Position numbers and translations under genes: made by a program
The notes under the pieces: generated by a model
What the model saw: only the letters and a program-made list of their open reading frames with translations
Databases searched by the model: none
Told to the model about the DNA's origin: nothing
Shown here: in pieces, positions 8,942-17,009 of the stretch
Position numbering within the stretch: position 1 is the first letter of the stretch
Layout of the letters: each line of letters opens with the position of its first letter
Assembly (NCBI GenBank): GCA_027864655.1
Contig: JAQAZG010000008.1
Location: 107,084-171,083, forward strand
Origin: Oleispirillum naphthae
GTDB lineage: Bacteria; Pseudomonadota; Alphaproteobacteria; Rhodospirillales; Rhodospirillaceae
DNA: 64,000 bases
Reading direction: 5' to 3'

Positions 8942-9277
8942 ATGATGATCATGACCGAAATCGCCCGCGACAAGATCGCGGAGCTTCTTTCCCCGATGCC
9001 GCAGGGCGGCGTGCGGGTGGAGGCGATCCTCGGCGGCTGCGCGGGCATCCGCTACGTGCTCGGCTTCGCCGCCGCGCCCGCGCCGGGCGACATCGTGGTG
9101 CGCGACGGCGGCGCGGCGCTCTTCGTCGATGCGGCGAGCGCGCCGAGCCTAACGGGCACGGTGGTGGACTTCGTCGCCGATGTGGGCGGCGGCGGCTTCA
9201 CCTTCGACAATCCCAACGCCGTCGGCCGTTGCAGTTGCAGCGACCCCGACGCCCCGTGCGCGAGGGCGGCATCATGA
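8942..9277 (+). CDS. HesB/IscA-family iron-sulfur protein of the nif cluster
   Basis: A 111-residue A-type Fe-S carrier/scaffold protein. It has the N-terminal family start, the first conserved Cys in GGCAGIRYVLGFA (about residues 33-45) and a C-terminal CSCSDPDAPC (about residues 97-106). The latter replaces the usual CGCG motif but retains two spaced Cys. The ATG at 8942 has GGAGG six bases upstream; a second in-frame ATG at 8951 exists. It is the first gene after a sigma-54/NifA control region, and its stop overlaps the start of the NifU-like gene. It resembles the iscN gene of other alphaproteobacterial nif clusters. Confidence 0.88.
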   Translation: MMIMTEIARDKIAELLSPMPQGGVRVEAILGGCAGIRYVLGFAAAPAPGDIVVRDGGAALFVDAASAPSLTGTVVDFVADVGGGGFTFDNPNAVGRCSCSDPDAPCARAAS

Positions 9278-9579
9278 CGGTGCTCGCGGCGGCGCTGCCC
9301 GGCATCGCGGACAGCGGGACACACGCCATGACCGAAGCGGAACGCCTGGAGCTGATCGAACGCACCATCGCGGAGATCCGCCCGCGCGTCGCCCGCGACG
9401 GCGGCGGCATCGAACTCGTCGCGGTGCGCGGCCGCGACGTCTACGTGAAGATGAGCGGCGCCTGCGTCGGCTGCCAACTCGCCTCCCTCACCCTCGGCGG
9501 CGTGCAGCAACGCCTGATGGCCGCACTCAAGCAGATCGTCCGAGTGCTCCCCGCCGAACTGCTGAAGCCGGACGCATGA
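9274..9579 (+). CDS. NifU C-terminal-domain (Nfu-type) Fe-S scaffold protein
   Basis: A 101-residue protein containing only the Nfu domain. IRPRVARDGGGIELVAVRGR is followed by MSGACVGCQLASLTL, whose CVGC pair binds a 4Fe-4S cluster (about residues 65-68). It lacks the IscU-like and ferredoxin-like domains of full NifU. The start overlaps the iscA-like gene by four bases, so carrier and scaffold are coupled. nifS lies about 210 bases downstream, after a repeat. In an alphaproteobacterial nif cluster this corresponds to the short nifU2-type gene. Confidence 0.9.
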   Translation: MTVLAAALPGIADSGTHAMTEAERLELIERTIAEIRPRVARDGGGIELVAVRGRDVYVKMSGACVGCQLASLTLGGVQQRLMAALKQIVRVLPAELLKPDA

Positions 9580-9590
9580 GGCCAGGGCAA

Positions 9591-9778
9591 AAAACCAAAA
9601 CTTTGCGAGGGGACTCGGTCCCCTCGCGCACCCCATGACTTTCGGTTTTTGCGCGGAGCGCGATAGAGCCGTGGCGCGGTGTGACGGTCGATAGCCGCTG
9701 CGCGGCGAAAACAAGTCAGGGGGTCCGGGGACCGAGTCCCCGGCGGGTCCAGGGCGGAGCCCTGGCCTGGTTTTTACG
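9591..9778. repeat. Dispersed palindromic intergenic repeat, copy C
   Basis: One of the most complete copies. Left arm: AAAACCAAAACTTTGCG then GAGGGGACTCGGTCCCCTC. Core: GCGCGGAGCGCGATAG and GCCGCTGCGCGGCGAAAA. Right arm: GGGGACCGAGTCCCC, then a CCAGGGCGGAGCCCTGG hairpin ending in GGTTTTTACGG. It separates the nfu gene from nifS, and its end lies just before the nifS ribosome-binding site. Confidence 0.85.
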
Positions 9779-9790
9779 GAGGAGGCGGCG

Positions 9791-10969
9791 ATGGCGGCGA
9801 TCTATCTGGACAACAACGCGACGACGCGGGTGGACCCGCGGGTGGTGGAGGCGATGCTGCCGTTTTTGACCGAGCATTACGGCAACGCCTCGTCGCGGCA
9901 TGGTTTCGGCGCGGTGGCGGCGGCGGCTGTGCGCGCGGCGCGGCGGCAGGTTCAGGGTTTGATCGGCGCGTCGCATGAGAGTGAGGTGATCTTCACCTCC
10001 GGCGGCAGCGAGTCCGACGCCACGGCGATTCTGTCGGCGGTGCGCGCGCATCCGGGCCGCCGGGCGATCGTCACCTCGGCGGTGGAGCATGCGGCGGTGC
10101 AGGCCGCCTGCCGCGACCTGGAGAAGGAAGGCTACGAGATCCGCGAGATCGGCGTGGACGGCGAGGGGCGGCTGGATGTGGCGGCCTATGCCGCGGCGCT
10201 GGGGCCGGACGTGGCCTTGGCCACGCTGATGTGGGCGAACAACGAGACCGGCGCGGTGTTCCCGATTGCCGAGTTGGCGGCGATGGCGCATGCGGCGGGG
10301 GTTGTGTTCCACACCGATGCGGTGCAGGCGGGCGGCAAGGCGGCGATCGACGTGGCGGCGGCGGGGGTGGACATGCTGTCGCTCTCCGGCCACAAGCTGC
10401 ATGCCCCCAAGGGCATCGGCGTTCTGTACCTGCGCCGCGGCACGCGGTTCCGCCCGCTCTTGCGCGGCGGACATCAGGAGAAGGGCCGCCGCGCGGGCAC
10501 CGAGAACGTGCCTGCCATCGTCGCCCTCGGTGCGGCGGCGGATTTGGCGCGGCGCGGCCTCGCGGCGGAGGCTTCGAGCATCGCCGCCTTGCGCGATGCG
10601 TTGCAGGCGGGGGTGTGCGCCGCGGCGCCGGGCGCGTGGGCGCTGGCCGCGGCGGCGGAGCGCCTGCCCAATACGTTGGCCGTGGTGTTCCCCGAGATCG
10701 AGGGCGAGGCGATGCTGGCGCATCTCGACCGCAAGGGCATTGCCGCCTCCGGCGGCTCGGCGTGCAGCGCCGGGTCGATGACCGCTTCGCACGTGCCGTT
10801 GGCGATGGGGCTTTCCCCCACCCTGGCGCGGGGGATGATCCGTTTTTCCCTGTCGCGGGAGACCACGGCGGCGGAGATCGCCTTCACCGTCGCGGCGGTG
10901 GGCGAGGCCGCGGCGCGGATTTCGCGCGGCGGCGCGGCGCCCGCGCGCGCGGCGGCTGCCTACGTTTGA
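9791..10969 (+). CDS. nifS: NifS cysteine desulfurase
   Basis: PLP enzyme that takes sulfur from cysteine for nitrogenase Fe-S cluster and cofactor assembly. The 392-residue protein shows YLDNNATTRVDPRV at the N-terminus and SGGSESDATAILSA. The PLP-binding lysine is in SLSGHKLHAPKG (about residues 198-209), and the catalytic Cys is in ASGGSACSAGS (about residues 320-330). Start ATG 9791 has GGAGG just upstream. A palindromic repeat separates it from the upstream nfu gene, and it has no sigma-54 site of its own, so it is probably read through from the iscA promoter. Confidence 0.96.
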   Translation: MAAIYLDNNATTRVDPRVVEAMLPFLTEHYGNASSRHGFGAVAAAAVRAARRQVQGLIGASHESEVIFTSGGSESDATAILSAVRAHPGRRAIVTSAVEHAAVQAACRDLEKEGYEIREIGVDGEGRLDVAAYAAALGPDVALATLMWANNETGAVFPIAELAAMAHAAGVVFHTDAVQAGGKAAIDVAAAGVDMLSLSGHKLHAPKGIGVLYLRRGTRFRPLLRGGHQEKGRRAGTENVPAIVALGAAADLARRGLAAEASSIAALRDALQAGVCAAAPGAWALAAAAERLPNTLAVVFPEIEGEAMLAHLDRKGIAASGGSACSAGSMTASHVPLAMGLSPTLARGMIRFSLSRETTAAEIAFTVAAVGEAAARISRGGAAPARAAAAYV

Positions 10970-11004
10970 GGCAAGCGCCGCCCGCGCCGCACGCGGCGGG
11001 TCAT

Positions 11005-11020
11005 TGTCGTAAATGCGACA
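11005..11020 (+). promoter_or_regulatory. NifA upstream activator sequence for nifV
   Basis: TGT-N10-ACA (TGTCG-N6-CGACA), centred about 64 bases before the -24 element. A GC-rich hairpin just upstream (around 10981-11000) may end the nifS transcript. Confidence 0.85.
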
Positions 11021-11075
11021 AACGGATGTCCGCCTCAACGCCTTGATTCGCTTTGAAAAGAGTCGTTTCTCCAGG

Positions 11076-11091
11076 TGGCATGGCGGTTGCG
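11076..11091 (+). promoter_or_regulatory. Sigma-54 promoter of nifVWZM
   Basis: TGGCAT-GGCGG-TTGCG with GG-N10-GC spacing. The first 15 bases are identical to the nifE promoter. The predicted transcript start is near 11102. Confidence 0.88.
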
Positions 11092-11128
11092 ACCGCATCA
11101 CCGGACGGGTTCATGGAGGATGGTCCGC

Positions 11129-12274
11129 ATGAAGCGAGGCTGGTTCGGCATCAACGACACGACCCTGCGCGACGGCGAGCAATCGGCGGGCGTCGCCTTC
11201 TCCTTCGAGGAGAAGGTGCTGATCGCCCAGATGCTCGACAGCATCGGCGTGCCCGGGCTGGAGATCGGCATTCCGGTGATGGGGCCGGAGGAGCGCGACG
11301 CGATCCGCACCATCGCCTCCCTCGGCCTGAAGGCGGAGCTGATGGCGTGGTGCCGGATGTGCGACGCCGACCTGCGCGCCGCCTCGGCCTTGAACCTCAC
11401 CTTCCTCGACCTTTCGCTCTCGATGTCCGACCAGCACATCGAGAGGAAGCTGAAGCGCAGCCGCGCCTGGGTGCTCGAAACCATCGCCAACATGGTGCCG
11501 AAGGCGCTGGACCGCGGCTTCTCGGTGTGCGTCGGCGGCGAGGATTCCTCCCGCGCCGACCCGGACTTTCTCTGCCGGGTGCTGGAAACCGCGGAGAAGG
11601 CGGGCGCGCGGCGCTTCCGCTTCGCCGATACGCTGGGCATTCTCGAACCCTTCGGCACGCGGCGGATCTTCGAAACCCTGCGCGCCGCTTCCGGCCTGGA
11701 ACTGGAGATGCACGCCCACGACGACCTCGGGCTCGCCACCGCCAACACCATCGCCGCGGCGTTGGGCGGCGCGACCCACGCCAACACCACGGTGCACGGC
11801 CTCGGCGAGCGCGCCGGCAACGCGCCGCTGGAAGAGGTGGCGATGGGCCTTTCGCGCCTGCACGGCATCGACACCGGCGTCGATCTCTCCCGCTACATGG
11901 AGGTCTCCAAGCTGGTGGCCGCCGCCTCGGGCCGCCCGGTGCCGTGGAACAAGAGCCTGGTCGGCGAGGGCGCCTTCGCCCACGAGGCGGGCATTCACGT
12001 CGATGGCCTGCTCAAGGACCCGCTCAACTATCAGGCGGTGGACCCGGCGGAAATCGGCCGCGCCCATCGCTTCGTGCTCGGCAAGCACTCCGGCGCGCAT
12101 GCGGTGCGCCAGGCCTACGAGCGCCTGGGCATCGGCCTCAGCCCCTTGCAGGAACAGGCGATCCTGGCGCAGGTGCGCAGCTTCGCCACCCGCACCAAGA
12201 CCATCCCGGCGGAGGCCGACCTGCTGCGCTTCTACGCGGCGGTCACGGTTCCGGCCCCGCAGGCGGCGGAATAG
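11129..12274 (+). CDS. nifV: NifV homocitrate synthase
   Basis: Condenses acetyl-CoA and 2-oxoglutarate to homocitrate, the organic ligand of FeMo-cofactor. The 381-residue protein shows the DRE-TIM catalytic opening [17 protein letters not shown] (about residues 8-24). Other motifs are the metal-binding [13 protein letters not shown] and the C-terminal [16 protein letters not shown] 11129 is chosen because GGAGGA lies eight bases upstream; the open frame extends to before the promoter and cannot be all coding. It is the first gene behind its own NifA/sigma-54 control region, with nifW 12 bases downstream. Confidence 0.96.
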   Translation: MKRGWFGINDTTLRDGEQSAGVAFSFEEKVLIAQMLDSIGVPGLEIGIPVMGPEERDAIRTIASLGLKAELMAWCRMCDADLRAASALNLTFLDLSLSMSDQHIERKLKRSRAWVLETIANMVPKALDRGFSVCVGGEDSSRADPDFLCRVLETAEKAGARRFRFADTLGILEPFGTRRIFETLRAASGLELEMHAHDDLGLATANTIAAALGGATHANTTVHGLGERAGNAPLEEVAMGLSRLHGIDTGVDLSRYMEVSKLVAAASGRPVPWNKSLVGEGAFAHEAGIHVDGLLKDPLNYQAVDPAEIGRAHRFVLGKHSGAHAVRQAYERLGIGLSPLQEQAILAQVRSFATRTKTIPAEADLLRFYAAVTVPAPQAAE

Positions 12275-12286
12275 GAGGACGCGGCG

Positions 12287-12613
12287 ATGACCCCGGACTG
12301 GGAAGACGCGATGCACGACCTGGAGGCCGCCGAGGACTTCTTCGCCCTGTTCGGCGTGGACTTCGACCCGGCGGTGGTGCGGGTCAACCGGCTGCACATC
12401 CTGCAACGCTTCCACGACCGCCTGGCGACGGCGGCCATGCCCGCGGATGCGGCGGCAGGCTTCGCCCTGCATGCGGAGCTGCTCGCCGCCGCATACCACG
12501 ACTTCGTCGTCTCCACGCCGAAGAAGGAGAAAATCTTCCGCGTCTTCCAGTCCCTGCCCGACGAGCCCGCCTTCGTGCCGCTCGCCGCGCTCGCGCCGAG
12601 GCACGAACCATGA
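12287..12613 (+). CDS. nifW: NifW, nitrogenase-stabilising/protective protein
   Basis: A 108-residue NifW-family protein, associated with the MoFe protein and its maturation or oxygen protection. Characteristic segments are DLEAAEDFFALFGVDFDPAV (about residues 11-30), NRLHILQRFHDRL and the FRVFQSLPDEPAFVPLAAL C-terminus. It overlaps the nifZ start by four bases. Confidence 0.94.
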   Translation: MTPDWEDAMHDLEAAEDFFALFGVDFDPAVVRVNRLHILQRFHDRLATAAMPADAAAGFALHAELLAAAYHDFVVSTPKKEKIFRVFQSLPDEPAFVPLAALAPRHEP

Positions 12614-13068
12614 TCGCGGCGCGCTACGGCTATGGCGCGGCGGTGCGCGTGGTGCGCAACCTGCGCAACGACGGCACCTTCCCCGGCCACGCCACCGGAG
12701 AACTGCTGGTGCGGCGCGGGCGCATCGGCTACGTGCGCGACGTCGGCACCTTTTTGCAGGACGAGGTGATCTATTCCGTGCACTTCCTCGACGTCAACCG
12801 CGTGGTCGGCTGCCGCGAGCAGGAACTCATCCCCGCCGATGCCCCCTGGGTGGACAGCGCCTTCGACTCCCGCGACAAGGTGGCGGCGAAGAAGGCCCTC
12901 GCCCTGGGCGGCGAGACGGTGGTCGAGACGGGGGAAATCGGCGAGGTGATGCAGGTTTTGCGCGACGCGCCGGGCGAAGTGGCGTATCACGTCGCCTTCG
13001 GGGAGCACGTCTACGCGGTGCCGGAAAGCGCGCTGGCGCCGCACGCGCTGAAGGAGGATGGGGGCTGA
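12610..13068 (+). CDS. nifZ: NifZ, P-cluster maturation protein
   Basis: NifZ assists formation of the second P-cluster of the MoFe protein. The 152-residue protein has the family core GAAVRVVRNLRNDGTFPG (about residues 8-25), RRGRIGYVRDVGTFLQDEVI and VHFLDVNRVVGCREQELI. A C-terminal repeat of the SH3-like theme (YHVAFGEHVYAVPESAL) follows. The start overlaps nifW and the stop shares one base with the nifM start, indicating a coupled operon. Confidence 0.94.
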   Translation: MIAARYGYGAAVRVVRNLRNDGTFPGHATGELLVRRGRIGYVRDVGTFLQDEVIYSVHFLDVNRVVGCREQELIPADAPWVDSAFDSRDKVAAKKALALGGETVVETGEIGEVMQVLRDAPGEVAYHVAFGEHVYAVPESALAPHALKEDGG

Positions 13069-13886
13069 TGAGCGATCTTGCGGCCTATCACGCCTGGAAC
13101 ATCGCCGCGCTGCGCTTTTCCGCCGCGCCGGGCGCGCTCTCGCCGGAGCAGGCGGTCCGCCTCGCCGACGAGGTGGAGCGCGCGCAGATCCTCGAATCGC
13201 GCATTCTCGAAACCCGCGAGGCGGCGGCCATCTCCCTGCCCTACGACCGTATCGCCGCCGCGGCGGCCGGCTGGCGGCGGGAAAACCCGGACTGCCCGCT
13301 CGCCGAAGCCGAACTGTTCGAGGCGCTGCACCGCGAACTGCGGGTGCAGGCGGCGCTCGATTCCGTCGCCGCCCGCGCGCCGGAGGCGGACGAATCGCAG
13401 GCCCGCGCCTTCTATGCCGCCAATCCCGCCCGCTTCCAGAAGCCGGAACGCCGCGCGGTGCGCCATATCCTGATTACCGTCAATCCGGAGTACCCGGACA
13501 ACACCGAGGACGCGGCGCACGCCCGCATCGATTCCCTCGCCGCCGCGCTCAAGGGCGGGGCCGCCTTCGCCGACCTCGCAGCGCGCCACTCCGAATGCCC
13601 CACCGCGATGCAGGGCGGCCTCGTCGGCACCGTCGCCGCGGGCGCGCTCTACCCCGCCGTCGAGAAGATCGCCTTCTCCCTCCCCGCCGGAGCGTGGGGC
13701 GGCCCGGCGCGCACCGAACTCGGCTGGCACCTCGTCGCCTGCGACGCCATCCTGCCGCCGGAAACCGTCGGCTTTGCAACCGCGGAAGCGGATATCCGCG
13801 CCCACCTGACCAAACAGGCGCGCCGCGCCGCCCAGGTGGAGTGGCTGCGCCTCCTGATGAACCGCCCGGTCGTCGTCGCGGCGTAG
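13068..13886 (+). CDS. nifM: NifM, parvulin-type peptidyl-prolyl isomerase
   Basis: NifM is a PpiC/parvulin isomerase that activates the nitrogenase Fe protein NifH. The 272-residue protein has a variable helical N-terminal half (to about residue 115). The parvulin domain includes RRAVRHILITVNPEYPDN (about residues 130-147), FADLAARHSECPTAMQGGLVG and the closing ELGWHLVACDAI. No signal peptide is visible, so it acts in the cytoplasm. It is the last gene of the nifVWZM unit and converges on mtgA across a palindromic repeat that may terminate both. Confidence 0.9.
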   Translation: MSDLAAYHAWNIAALRFSAAPGALSPEQAVRLADEVERAQILESRILETREAAAISLPYDRIAAAAAGWRRENPDCPLAEAELFEALHRELRVQAALDSVAARAPEADESQARAFYAANPARFQKPERRAVRHILITVNPEYPDNTEDAAHARIDSLAAALKGGAAFADLAARHSECPTAMQGGLVGTVAAGALYPAVEKIAFSLPAGAWGGPARTELGWHLVACDAILPPETVGFATAEADIRAHLTKQARRAAQVEWLRLLMNRPVVVAA

Positions 13887-13892
13887 CCGGGA

Positions 13893-14080
13893 TAAGCGGG
13901 GCTGCCGCCCCGCGCCCCGCCTGGGGCGATGCCCCAGCCCCCCTTCTTTTTTATGCGCGTAGCGCTATCGGCCTGTTCTCGATGCAACAGGTATCGATCG
14001 CCGCTTCGCGGCAAAAACCAAAGGTTATGGGAGGTCCGGAGGGACCGAGTCCCTCCGGGAAGGTTTGGTTTTTACGGCTT
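13893..14080. repeat. Dispersed palindromic intergenic repeat, copy D
   Basis: Lies between convergent nifM and mtgA. Left part: GCGGGGCTGCCGCCCCGC and CTGGGGCGATGCCCCAG hairpins. Core: GCGCGTAGCGC and GCCGCTTCGCGGCAAAAACC. Right arm: GGAGGGACCGAGTCCCTCC ending in GGTTTGGTTTTTACGG, which includes the TAA stop of mtgA on the other strand. Confidence 0.78.
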
Positions 14081-14770
14081 CCCGCCGATGCAGCCGAGGA
14101 AATCGGGGCCGAGTTGCGCCATGCGGCGGTGCAGGATGGCGGCGCGGCCGGCGACGTAGGCGGAGGGCGCGGCGGGGGACCAGTTGCGCGGGCTGGGCAG
14201 CGTTGCGGCGAGGAGGGCGGCCTGGCGGCGGGAGAGGCGGGCGGCGGAGGTTTTGAAGTAGCGCCTGGCGGCGGCTTCCGCGCCGTAGGTTCCGGGGCCC
14301 CATTCGGCGATGTTGAGGTAGACCTCGGCGATGCGGGTTTTCGGCCAGAGGAGTTCCATCCACAGGGTGGCGTAGGCTTCCAGCCCCTTGCGCAGGAAGT
14401 CGCGCCCCGGCCAGAGGAGGAAGTTCTTCGCGGTCTGCATCGAGATGGTGGAAGCGCCGCGCAGGCGTTTGCCGGAGTCCCAGTCTTCCACCGCGTCCTG
14501 CAGCGAGCCGAGGTCGAAGCCCCAGTGGGTGCAGAACCGGTTGTCCTCCGCGGCGATCACCGCGGCGCGCAGGTGGGGAGAGACGGCGGAGAGCGGCACC
14601 CAGGTGCGGTCGAGCCCTTCGCCCTGGGCGAGGCGGATGAGCATCAGCGGCGTGGCGGGCACCGGCAGCACGCGGAACAGGGCAAGCGCCACCGGCGGCC
14701 CGAGGAGGACCACCAGGGCGGCGGTGCGCAGTGCGGCGCGCCAGGGGAAGGGTTTGCTCGTGGGTGTCAT
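14072..14770 (-). CDS. mtgA: Monofunctional biosynthetic peptidoglycan transglycosylase
   Basis: Polymerises lipid II into glycan strands at the outer face of the inner membrane. The 232-residue GT51 protein has an N-terminal membrane anchor (about residues 12-32). The catalytic block [18 protein letters not shown] (about residues 69-86) carries the active Glu, and [19 protein letters not shown] is the second conserved block. The second-Glu and nearby motifs are in [19 protein letters not shown]. No transpeptidase domain follows. The stop codon lies within the terminal bases of repeat copy D. It is transcribed toward the nif genes. Confidence 0.94.
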   Translation of the reverse strand: MTPTSKPFPWRAALRTAALVVLLGPPVALALFRVLPVPATPLMLIRLAQGEGLDRTWVPLSAVSPHLRAAVIAAEDNRFCTHWGFDLGSLQDAVEDWDSGKRLRGASTISMQTAKNFLLWPGRDFLRKGLEAYATLWMELLWPKTRIAEVYLNIAEWGPGTYGAEAAARRYFKTSAARLSRRQAALLAATLPSPRNWSPAAPSAYVAGRAAILHRRMAQLGPDFLGCIGGKP

Positions 14771-14879
14771 GCCGCCGAGGATACGGGGGAGGCGGCATTT
14801 GCCGCAAGGCGGGCTTGTTCTCGCGGGGTGTGGGGCGTATCAGGGGAGAGGCGTAAAAAAGCAAAGGGGAGGCAACGCA

Positions 14880-15671
14880 ATGAGCGAGGCGGCGGTTCTG
14901 GTGGAAGTGCGGGACGGCGTGGCGTGGGTCACGATCAACCGTCCGCAGGCGTTCAACGCGCTGGACATGGCCTGCGCGCGGCAGCTGGCGGAGGCGGCCA
15001 ACCGCTGCGGCTCGGACCCGGCGGTGCGTGCGGTGGTGCTGACCGGCGCGGGGGAGAAGGCGTTCTGCGCGGGCGGCGACGTGGCGGCGTTCGCCTCCGA
15101 GCCGGAGACGGTGGACCTTTTCCTCAAGGAGATCACCGGCTATCTCAACCTCGCGGTTTCCCGCTTCGCGGCGATGGATGCGCCGGTGATCGCGGCGGTG
15201 AACGGCATTGCGGCGGGTGCGGGGCTGAGCCTCGCCGCCGGGTGCGACCTGGCGATCGCGGCGGAGACGGCGCGCTTCACCAGCGCCTACACCCAGATCG
15301 GCCTGTCGCCGGACGGCGGCTCCACCTATTTCCTCTCCCGGCTGATCGGTCCGCGCCGGGCGATGGAGCTGTACCTGGAGAACCCGGTGCTCTCCGCCTC
15401 GCAGGCGCTGGCCTGGGGCATCGTCAACCGCGTGGTGCCCGCCGAGGATCTGGTCTCGGAGGCGGGGCTTTTGGCGGCGCGGCTGGCCTCCGGGCCGACC
15501 AAAGCCCACGGCGGGGTGAAGCGGCTGCTGGCGATGGCGACCAACGACACCCTGGAGAGCCAGATGGCGCGCGAGGCGCGGCAGATCGCCGAGCTTTCGC
15601 GCACCGCCGACGGGTTGGAGGGCGTGGCCGCCTTCGCGGCGAAGCGCAAGCCCGCGTTCACCGGGCGCTGA
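14880..15671 (+). CDS. Enoyl-CoA hydratase/isomerase family protein
   Basis: A 263-residue crotonase-fold protein acting on acyl-CoA, probably in fatty-acid or related CoA-ester metabolism. It has INRPQAFNALD near the N-terminus, the oxyanion-hole segment AFCAGGDVAAF (about residues 61-71) and NGIAAGAGLSLAAGCDLAIA (about residues 109-128). The first catalytic-Glu position of true hydratases appears replaced (GAGLSLA), so isomerase or another crotonase activity is possible. AGGGGAGG precedes the ATG. Its last 99 bases are duplicated 15.8 kb downstream, marking the left edge of the island. Confidence 0.9.
   Translation: MSEAAVLVEVRDGVAWVTINRPQAFNALDMACARQLAEAANRCGSDPAVRAVVLTGAGEKAFCAGGDVAAFASEPETVDLFLKEITGYLNLAVSRFAAMDAPVIAAVNGIAAGAGLSLAAGCDLAIAAETARFTSAYTQIGLSPDGGSTYFLSRLIGPRRAMELYLENPVLSASQALAWGIVNRVVPAEDLVSEAGLLAARLASGPTKAHGGVKRLLAMATNDTLESQMAREARQIAELSRTADGLEGVAAFAAKRKPAFTGR
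15573..15671 (+). repeat. Left direct repeat (3' end of the enoyl-CoA hydratase gene)
   Basis: Ninety-nine bases ending at the TGA stop. They match 31387-31485 with one visible mismatch (A at 15603 versus G). A shared GTTTGAAC octamer occurs 20-45 bases after each copy. Confidence 0.9.
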
Positions 15672-15733
15672 CCCCCCCTGGGGGGCGACCGTTTGAACGG
15701 CCAGGAAACGGCGAGCCGGGGATTTCCGGCGTC

Positions 15734-16360
15734 TCAGGCGGCCGTGTCCTGCCGCAGGCACAGTGCGCCGAAAAACTGGTTCAGCATCTGCGGCGACTGC
15801 TTTTTCATGTCGATGAACGTCGGCATACTCAGCCAAAGATACGTCAGTCCGGTGACCATGCTGCACAGGCTCAGGGCCGCGCAATGCGGATCGACCTCCT
15901 CCGGGATCAGGCCCTGCCGTTTGGCCTTGTCGAACGCCTGTTCCATCAATGCCACGGACTGGGTGACCCACGCATTGGTGCAGGTGGCGATTTGGTCGAT
16001 CTCCTGGATGTACTCGCATTTGCGGAGCAGGATATCGACCACGCGGCGCGTATGCTCGCATTCGCAGAGGTACTCTATCGCGCGCGCCCAGTAATCCCGT
16101 AATGCGATCAGCGGGTTGTCCTGCTCCAGGATGGCGTCGGCCATTTCGTCGAGCGGAAGGGCCACCCTGGCGTGCATGGCGACGAACAAGTCCCCCTTGT
16201 TGGCGAAATGCCAATAGAGGGCGCCGCGCGTGACGCCGGCGGCCGTTGCGATTTCCTCAAGAGTCGTTCCGGAGACGCCTTTTTCGAAAAACAGGATTTC
16301 CGCCGCATCAAGCAGGTTTTGCCTGGTGGATTCCGCATCCGTTTTCGTCTTGCGGGCCAT
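15734..16360 (-). CDS. TetR/AcrR-family transcriptional regulator
   Basis: A 208-residue repressor of the AcrR/TtgR branch. The N-terminal helix-turn-helix spans roughly residues 10-60 (RQNLLDAAEILFFEKGVSGT, then EIATAAGVTRGALYWHFANK). The C-terminal ligand domain resembles those of multidrug-pump repressors, including DEMADAILEQDNPLIALRDY. A 16-bp inverted repeat (AGTAC-GAAGAT-GTACT) lies 15 bases upstream of its start, and a matching element lies in front of the lipid operon. It therefore probably represses itself and that operon; the ligand, perhaps an acyl compound, is unknown. It is the first gene inside the island's left edge. Confidence 0.9.
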   Translation of the reverse strand: MARKTKTDAESTRQNLLDAAEILFFEKGVSGTTLEEIATAAGVTRGALYWHFANKGDLFVAMHARVALPLDEMADAILEQDNPLIALRDYWARAIEYLCECEHTRRVVDILLRKCEYIQEIDQIATCTNAWVTQSVALMEQAFDKAKRQGLIPEEVDPHCAALSLCSMVTGLTYLWLSMPTFIDMKKQSPQMLNQFFGALCLRQDTAA

Positions 16361-16375
16361 GGTTCCCCTCTGTCG

Positions 16376-16391
16376 AGTACGAAGATGTACT
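16376..16391. promoter_or_regulatory. Putative TetR operator in front of tetR
   Basis: Five-base inverted arms around a six-base spacer: AGTAC-GAAGAT-GTACT. It shares TACGARGATGTA with 17708-17723. The position immediately upstream of tetR fits autoregulation. The arms resemble half sites of AcrR-type operators. Confidence 0.55.
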
Positions 16392-16462
16392 TATGCGGAT
16401 ATCCCCACGACTCCGCATGTATCTTTTTTACCCTTCCCGTCGTCCGGATAAAAGGCTGGACT

Positions 16463-16981
16463 TCAAGGGTAATGCATCCGCAGGAATACCGGGGTGACCG
16501 TCTGGGATGCCCGGAAGGCGACGGCATCGAAGGAGGGGACTCCCAAGAGGACGGGCGGGTCGTTGGAAAAGGCGTAGCCCTCGCTCGGCAATCCGAACAG
16601 CCCCCGCGTCAGGTGGCGGTCACCGTCTTCGTCATGATAGGCGGCCAGCGCATACACCCCCGGCCCGGGGAGGTCTATGCAGCCCTTGACGGTTCCCGGC
16701 CGTGCCGGAATGCGGAGCTTCGCCACCTTGCGCCCCTTGGCGAGGAAGTCCTCGGGCCGGCCGCCGTAGACCGAGATCTTCACGTTCCCTTTCGTCGAGC
16801 GGATGTCCTCGACCGTCACCTGGAGATGGGGGTGTTCTCCTCCAGCGAGGCAATCGCCCTCCGGCGATGCCGTTTCTGCGGCTCCGGCGCTACGGCCGGA
16901 GGGGACCGAAACGATGAGGGCGACCGCCATGCACCAAGCGATCCGGGAAAATCGTTCGCGAGCAGTCGAATGGTGACTCAT
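16463..16981 (-). CDS. DUF2141 family exported protein
   Basis: A 172-residue protein with an N-terminal signal peptide (hydrophobic stretch about residues 14-33, cleavage near AGAAET). It is followed by a beta-rich DUF2141 domain. Family hallmarks are GNVKISVYGGRPEDFL (about residues 64-79), PGPGVYALAAYHDEDGDR and GLPSEGYAFSND. Function is unknown; such proteins are periplasmic or outer-membrane associated and are sometimes found near lipid genes. It lies between tetR and the HAD phosphatase on the same strand. Confidence 0.82.
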   Translation of the reverse strand: MSHHSTARERFSRIAWCMAVALIVSVPSGRSAGAAETASPEGDCLAGGEHPHLQVTVEDIRSTKGNVKISVYGGRPEDFLAKGRKVAKLRIPARPGTVKGCIDLPGPGVYALAAYHDEDGDRHLTRGLFGLPSEGYAFSNDPPVLLGVPSFDAVAFRASQTVTPVFLRMHYP

Positions 16982-17009
16982 CGCTTTTCCTCTCGTGTCC
17001 GGTGCGGCT

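Noticed and set aside
16393..16429. Inverted repeat ATGCGGA/TCCGCAT followed by a T run on the plus strand, terminator-like
   Set aside because: No plus-strand gene ends here and the 12-base loop is long. It may simply be part of the tetR control region.
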